NCBI GenBank assembly: GCA_948470025.1
Contig: CAOKNG010000006.1
Coordinates: forward strand, 1-50,848
Direction: 5' to 3'
DNA length: 50,848 nt
Source: an uncultured Clostridium sp.
GTDB lineage: Bacteria; Bacillota; Clostridia; TANB77; CAG-508
A program made the translations under genes and the position numbers. This document shows, piece after piece, positions 46,067 to 50,848 of this stretch (positions within the stretch are counted from its first letter, which is position 1; each line of letters starts with the position of its first letter). The notes under the pieces were generated by a model. It was not told the DNA's origin, searched no databases, and was given only the letters and a program-made list of their open reading frames with translations.

Positions 46067-47249
46067 CTAACCTCTTAATCCCATATAACGATATGGATTT
46101 TCAATATTGCCAGTATTTGCGATTTTCTCTAAATCGTGGAATACTGCTTCAATATCATCAGACTTGGTATCTCTTCCACCAATACCATACACATAGTTCA
46201 CACATGCCACTTGTTTGTTATTTACATACATACCAGAGGTAACATCTGTGTATAATGCTCCACCTGCTGCATTTAATGAATCTGCTTTATCCAAAACAGC
46301 GACTGCTTTTAGATGAGATAAAGCATTTGCAATTTCTTCTGCTGGGAAAGGACGAAATACACGTATTTTTAAAAGTCCTGCTTTAATTCCCTTATCACGT
46401 AATTTATCTACCACAAATTTTGTGGTTCCGTGCAGTCGAATTCATACAAACAATAGCAATTTCTGCATCGTCTAGCTTGTATTCTTCAAAGAAAGAATAT
46501 TTTCTTCCTGTCATTTTTTCAAAATCGTTTGCTACATCTAAAATGACTTGTTTTGCATTTCGCATAGCCTCTGCTTGTTGTGTTTTATGTTCAAATAAAT
46601 AAGCTTGTAAATCCAAAGGCCCCATGGCAATTGGTTCTTTTGCATTTAGTAAATAATGTTCTGGTTGATAACTACCAACAAATTCCTTTACTTTGTCATC
46701 TTCTATTAATTCAATGTTTTCAATGGAATGAGAAGTAATAAATCCATCTTGGCATACCATTAAAGGAAGAAGGACACTTTTGTGTTCTGCAATCTTGTGA
46801 GCCATAATTAAATTATCATATGCTTCTTGATTGTTTTCTGAAAATAGCATAATCCAACCAGCATCACGAACTCCCATAGCATCTGAATGGTCATTATGAA
46901 TGTTTAATGGACCAGATACGGCACGGTTTACTAAACTCATAACAATAGGAAGTCTCATACTAGAAGCAATATAAATCATTTCCCACATGTAGGATAGTCC
47001 ATTTGCAGAAGTAGCGGTCATGGCTCTTGCACCTGCTGCTTCAGCTCCAACACAGGCACTCATGGCACTATGTTCACTTTCTACGGCAACAAATTGGGTA
47101 TCAACCACACCATTATTCACAAAGGTAGAAAAATATTGAGGAATTTCAGTCGATGGGGTAATTGGAAAAGCGGCTACAACATCTGGGTTAATTTGCTTCA
47201 TGGCAATGGCTGCTGCTTCATTACCACTTAAACGTTCACGAATATTCAT
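46067..47249 (-). CDS. porA: 2-oxoacid:ferredoxin oxidoreductase alpha subunit, joined by +1 recoding at CGG
   Basis: PorA pairs with PorB and carries part of the substrate channel. The joined product has 393 residues. Early motifs are AAFPITPSTEIPQY and VAVESEHSAMSACVGAEAAG. At codon 274 the frame reads GCA CGG AAC; dropping the C gives MNSTAGTTKFVVDKLRDKG, the normal alpha-subunit turn with A-G-T, and runs on through VFRPFPAEEIANAL and KADSLNAAGGALYTDV. ATG overlaps the end of porD (ATGA). Two adjacent subunits of one complex thus both need recoding. Confidence 0.88.
46428..46430 (-). other. CGG recoding site in porA
   Basis: Codon 274 is CGG between GCA and AAC. Reading GCA-C-GGA-ACC restores A-G-T-T. 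The zero frame stops eight codons later. Confidence 0.82.
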
Positions 47250-47554
47250 TTTACATCACCCTCCTCTTTCATTTCGATGGCACCAAAAGGACATACTTTG
47301 GCACAAACACCACATCCTTTGCAGTAATCGTAATTAAAATTTTCTCTTTTTTGGTCAGAATTAACAGGGATGGCATTATCTGGACAAACAGGGAAGCATA
47401 AACCACATTGTTTACATTTTTCGCTTAAGAAAATTGGTTTTATACTTCTCCAATCCCCTGTTTTAAATTCCCTTGCATTTCCTGCTTCATAAATATTTCC
47501 ACCAATTGTTAATTCTTGCCAAGGGGTATCTTTATTTATTTTACATTCAGACAT
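47246..47554 (-). CDS. porD: 2-oxoacid:ferredoxin oxidoreductase delta subunit (ferredoxin-like)
   Basis: The 102-residue subunit has two 4Fe-4S motifs, CKQCGLCFPVCPDN and CKGCGVCAKVCPFG, that pass electrons to external ferredoxin. The ATG at 47554 follows GGAAGGAGAA; an earlier in-frame start overlaps porC and lacks a binding site. Its stop overlaps the porA start. Confidence 0.93.
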   Translation of the reverse strand: MSECKINKDTPWQELTIGGNIYEAGNAREFKTGDWRSIKPIFLSEKCKQCGLCFPVCPDNAIPVNSDQKRENFNYDYCKGCGVCAKVCPFGAIEMKEEGDVK

Positions 47555-47570
47555 AATATTCTCCTTCCTT

Positions 47571-48149
47571 CTAAATTTTATGAACTTCTTGTAGAGCAAG
47601 CTCTAAAGCTTTCATATTTGGTTCAATTACTTCTGGTTTTTTGGCAAATTTATGTTTAAAAGAACCTTTCATATCATCTAATAATTCTTGCTCACTCATT
47701 ATACCACTTACTTTTACAATAGAAGCAAGCATTGGTGTATTTGGAAAATACTTACCAAGTGTTTCCATAGATACTTTTCTTGCATCAATTGTATAAATGC
47801 TACCTGAATATCCTTTTAATACTTTTTTTAAATAAGCCTCATCTTTTGTAGTGTTAATAATGATAGCACCAGTCTCTTTTAATCCAGCAGTTACATCTAC
47901 CGATTCTAGTAAAGTATCATCTACGACAACCACGTAATCTGGCTCATAAATGTTACTATGAATGGTAATTGGCTGATTACTAATACGGTTATAGGCAGTA
48001 ATCGGAGCACCCATTCTCTCTGGACCATATTCCGGAAAACCTTGAATATACTTACCAGTATTGAAAGCAGCATCTGCCAATAGCAAAGAAGCTGTTTTTG
48101 CACCCTGTCCACCTCTACCATGCCATCTGATTTCAATTAAGTCCTTCAT
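47571..48149 (-). CDS. porC: 2-oxoacid:ferredoxin oxidoreductase gamma subunit
   Basis: The 192-residue gamma subunit begins IEIRWHGRGGQGAKTASLLL, the family fingerprint, with GFPEYGPERMGAPI. It is the first gene of the four-gene operon (porC, porD, porA, porB) and follows AAGGAGG. It has no CGG codon. The subunit set fits a pyruvate or related 2-oxoacid synthase/oxidoreductase of the archaeal/Thermotoga four-subunit type. Confidence 0.93.
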   Translation of the reverse strand: MKDLIEIRWHGRGGQGAKTASLLLADAAFNTGKYIQGFPEYGPERMGAPITAYNRISNQPITIHSNIYEPDYVVVVDDTLLESVDVTAGLKETGAIIINTTKDEAYLKKVLKGYSGSIYTIDARKVSMETLGKYFPNTPMLASIVKVSGIMSEQELLDDMKGSFKHKFAKKPEVIEPNMKALELALQEVHKI

Positions 48150-48210
48150 CGTAAAACCTCCTTAATATTAAATTTTGGCAATATAATTAATGTATATCAA
48201 ATCTAAAACA

Positions 48211-48239
48211 AGTATATGCTTAAAACAAAAGGATGTCAA
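48211..48239 (-). promoter_or_regulatory. Promoter of the por operon
   Basis: On the minus strand a consensus TTGACA (48239-48234) and TATACT (48216-48211) are 17 bp apart, about 60 bases before porC. Confidence 0.75.
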
Positions 48240-48314
48240 GAAAAAATATGAACGATGTGGTCAAAAATATATCAATTTAGAGGTAATAATTTTTTATAGG
48301 AATTCGTCTTTAAC

Positions 48315-48349
48315 AAGGGGGCTAGCACGCGGGAGCGTGACTGGGGGTT
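48315..48349 (+). repeat. Hairpin repeat, family 2 (copy B)
   Basis: AAGGGGGCT, then CACGC-GGGA-GCGTG hairpin, then ACTGGGGGTT. It has the same flanks as copy A at 14838 with a different, self-complementary stem. It lies between the por promoter and cca. Confidence 0.75.
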
Positions 48350-48442
48350 GTTACTGCCAATTATTCATTACCTTTGAATTGTATTCAAAAACCCATTGCG
48401 AAATAAAAGAAAATAATATACAATAACCGAAAGGAGATTTTT

Positions 48443-49694
48443 ATGGAGATAGAGAAAATTGCCGAAATCATAAAACAAAATGGTGGCACCTTATATTTAG
48501 TAGGAGGTGCGATTCGTGATGAAATCATTGGAAGACCAATTTATGATAGGGATTATTGTGTAACAGGAATGACAAAGGAAACATTTATTAGCTTATTTCC
48601 AAAAGCAAAAATACTAGGTAAAAGTTTCGAGGTATTTGAAATAGAGCACAATCAATTTGCCTTAGCGAGGCGTGAGCAAAAAAGTGGGATTGGGCATAAA
48701 GAGTTTGAGATTGAAACTGGTGTAGAGATTACCATACAAGAAGACTTAGCAAGAAGAGATATTACCATTAATGCGATTCGGGAAAAATGTTTTAACCGGT
48801 GAAATCATGGACCCATTTGGAGGAAGAAAAGATATAGAAAATAAAATCATTCGAGCGACTACTTCTCATTTTAAGGAAGACCCACTTCGTGTATACCGAG
48901 TAGCAAGAATTGCTTCACAGTTAGAGTTTTCAGTAGAAAATGAAACAATAAAAGAAATGGAAAAAATAAAACCAGAGCTTTCTTCTTTATCAAAAGAACG
49001 AGTATTTGTAGAATTTAGAAAAGCATTAGAAAGTAAGAAGCCTTCTATTTTCTTTGAAGTATTAAGAAAAGCAGGTGTATTAGAAATTCATTTTAAAGAA
49101 ATAAACGACTTAATTGGAGCATTACAGCCAGAAGAATATCATCCAGAAGGGGATGCATTTAACCATACCATGATTGTGGTAGATAAATCCGTAGAATTAA
49201 CGAAGGATGCAGCAGTGCGATTTGCCTGTTTGGTACATGACTTAGGAAAAGGACTAACCCCAAAAGAGATGTATCCACATCATTATGGACATGATGAAAG
49301 AGGCATTGAATTGGTCGGCAATTTGGGAAATCGAATTGGAGTACCAATTCAATGGAAAGCCTATGGAAAAGTAGCCACAAAGGAGCATATGAAAGGTGGA
49401 ATATTTTTTAAAATGTCACCTGCCAAACAAGTGCAGTTTATTGAACGAGTAGCAAAAACGAAATTAGGATTAGAGGGGCTTCAGATTGTAGTAATCGCTG
49501 ATAAATGTAGTACACGAGATACAAAAATGGAAAATATTTCATTTGTAAAAATAGGGGAAGAATGTTTAAATGCTGTCAATGGGCAAATAATAAAAGAAAA
49601 AAATCCAGAATTAATAGGAGAAAAATTTAGGGAAAAATTACATAGTGAACGAGTTAGTTGGATGAAGAAATTTAAAGAAAAATGTCTTGAATAA
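48443..49694 (+). CDS. cca: CCA tRNA nucleotidyltransferase with HD domain, joined by +1 recoding at CGG
   Basis: This enzyme adds or repairs the CCA end of tRNAs, which is needed for aminoacylation. The joined product has 416 residues. It has VGGAIRD (about 21-27), the catalytic acidic motif YDRDYCVTG, RRDITINAI, then G-KNVLTGEIMDPFGG across the break, the tRNA-binding part FKEDPLRVYRVARI, and an HD domain (FACLVHDLGKGLTP). The first frame reads ATT CGG GAA at codon 113 (48779-48781). Dropping the C restores all later motifs. AAAGGAG precedes the ATG. Confidence 0.85.
48779..48781 (+). other. CGG recoding site in cca
   Basis: Codon 113 is CGG between ATT and GAA. Reading ATT-C-GGG-AAA keeps the nucleotidyltransferase sequence. 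It is the only CGGG site. The unshifted frame stops six codons later. Confidence 0.8.
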
Positions 49695-49715
49695 AGTAAA
49701 AAGGTAGGATATAAT
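49687..49715 (+). promoter_or_regulatory. Putative promoter of the DUF285 protein
   Basis: TTGAAT (49687-49692, overlapping the cca end) and TATAAT (49710-49715) are 17 bp apart. Confidence 0.6.
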
Positions 49716-49744
49716 AAAGTTAACCTATTTTAGGAGGAAATCGA

Positions 49745-50848
49745 ATGAAAAAGATAAAAGAACAAAGAGGTTCTGTTACGCTATTTGTATTGGTTTCAAT
49801 GCTGTTTTTTGTGCTACTATTAGCAGGAGTGTATATGATAGGAACTGCAAAGGAGCAAACAGAAATAAGCGAAACTTTACGAATAAAGGAAATATACGAA
49901 AAAAAAGTAAGTTTTGTAGATGATGTTTATGAAGAAATAGAAGAAGAGCCTACACCAAAACCAGTAACAGGAATTTATGTTTCGATAAATGGAGATACAC
50001 TTGGTTTTTTTGCAAGTGAAGAATCGGCAAAAAAATGGCGGAACTTATTATGAAGAAGGAGACATTAGTGAGATAAGTTTTATACTTACAGGACCTTGGG
50101 GAAATAAGAAACCAAATGTACCATGGGTAGATGAGCTAAGCCAAATAGTAAAGGTAAATTTTGTAGAAGAAATTTATCCAGTGAATTTAGATAATTATTT
50201 TGCTGAAATGAAAAATCTAGTTAGTATGGAAAATATGCGAAATTTAAGAACAGAAAATGTAAGGTCAATGAATGCAATGTTTTATGGATGTATCAATTTG
50301 ACGAATTTAGACGTATCCTATTTTGATACAAGCAATGTAACAGGAATGAATTCAATGTTTTACAAATGTGAAAAGTTAACAAAACTAGATTTATCGAGTT
50401 TTGTTACAAGAAAGGTAACCAATACAAACTCTATGTTTTCAACCTGTAAGGCACTAACAGAAATAAACCTATCAAACTTCGATACAGGAAGAGTAACGGA
50501 TATGGGATATATGTTTACTAATTGCTACAATTTAGCAACTGTGGATGTGTCGAGTTTTGATACAAGTAAAGTAACGAGTATGCAAGAAATGTTTGCTGGT
50601 TGTAATAAACTAAGGAAAATAGATGTATCAAATTTTGATACAAGAAATGTAACTACGATGGAGAGAATGTTTTATAACTGTTTTTTAGCACAAGAAATAG
50701 ATGTATCAGGATTTAATACCGCTAATGTAACAACTATGAGACAAATGTTTGAGTCCTGCAATAATCTAACAACTGTGAATGTGTCAAGTTTTGATACAAG
50801 TAAAGTAACAAATATGGCATATATGTTTAATTGGTGTAAAGAATTAAC
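49745..50848 (+). CDS. BspA-like DUF285 repeat surface protein, joined by +1 recoding at CGG, 3' partial
   Basis: The protein begins with a prepilin-like hydrophobic segment (RGSVTLFVLVSMLFFVLLL), then an acidic stalk and a series of about 23-residue DUF285/BspA repeats such as LDVSYFDTSNVTGMNSMFYK and INLSNFDTGRVTDMGYMF. Such repeats form solenoid-like surface proteins. The first frame reads TGG CGG AAC and stops at TGA (50051). Dropping the C gives KKWGTYYEEGDISEISF and leads directly into the repeats, open to the end of the window. AGGAGGAAATCG precedes the ATG. The C-terminus is beyond the window. Confidence 0.8.
50039..50041 (+). other. CGG recoding site in the DUF285 gene
   Basis: Codon 99 is CGG between TGG and AAC. 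Reading TGG-C-GGA-ACT joins the N-terminal segment to the repeat domain. Confidence 0.75.

Noticed and set aside
15729..50041. Simple reassignment of CGG to another amino acid
   Set aside because: A three-base reassignment would leave the frame unchanged, and all seven genes need the +1 frame after CGG.
14943..50848. Random sequencing or assembly errors as the cause of the seven frame breaks
   Set aside because: All seven are the same change (a C before GG), all in the same codon phase, and no other indel type is seen. Random errors would vary in base, size and phase. A motif-specific error cannot be fully excluded without reads.

Overview
This window looks like a chromosomal segment of a low-GC, spore-forming, anaerobic Clostridia-type Firmicute, probably an uncultured gut lineage. 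Evidence: strong AT bias, AGGAGG-type ribosome binding sites, sporulation genes (SpoIIE, a Spo0E-like phosphatase, RicT/YaaT), a PhoP/PhoR-like two-component pair, and a four-subunit 2-oxoacid:ferredoxin oxidoreductase with a separate 2[4Fe-4S] ferredoxin. I see no tRNA, rRNA, CRISPR array, integrase or transposase.

Layout. 0-10.3 kb: spoIIE, two surface proteins with type IV prepilin-like N-termini, yqeK, an alpha/beta hydrolase, a membrane-anchored MurF-like ligase, ddl and a DUF1934 gene. 10.3-18.7 kb: an Rpn/YhgA-type nuclease, prs, rpsU, a GT-C-type membrane protein, yqeY, the M16-family pair yfmF/yfmH, lgt and a small membrane protein. 18.8-33.7 kb: a Spo0E-like gene, then a type IV secretion-like cluster (three VirB2-like subunits, PrgI/VirB3-like, a VirB4-associated protein, VirB4 ATPase, VirB6-like channel, three putative VirB8-like proteins and a VirB1-like hydrolase with M23 and lysozyme-like domains). 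No relaxase or coupling protein is visible. 33.8-43.7 kb: a D,D-carboxypeptidase, an atypical hypothetical gene, lemA, an AAA/DUF4143 ATPase, pyrB, the two-component pair, lepB, holB and ricT. 43.7-50.8 kb: ferredoxin, a 44-residue unlisted gene, a lipoprotein, the porCDAB operon on the minus strand, cca, and a BspA/DUF285 repeat protein cut by the window end.

Main discovery. Seven genes are each interrupted by one extra base, and in all seven the break is an in-frame CGG codon. Dropping the C, so that CGGN is read as Gly, restores the full family sequence. The seven are yfmF, a virB2-like gene, holB, porB, porA, cca and the DUF285 gene. I checked the other genes by eye. CGG occurs many times out of frame and between genes, but in frame it occurs elsewhere only twice, both near the end of one atypical gene (35196-35543). 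Since holB and cca are normally essential, the pattern suggests that CGG has lost normal decoding here and is passed by a +1 frameshift or four-base decoding. This is an inference from sequence; a systematic assembly artefact is the main alternative.

Two families of short hairpin repeats lie mostly between genes. One degraded copy sits inside the prepilin leader of the first surface protein; removing its 25 bp restores a standard leader in frame.
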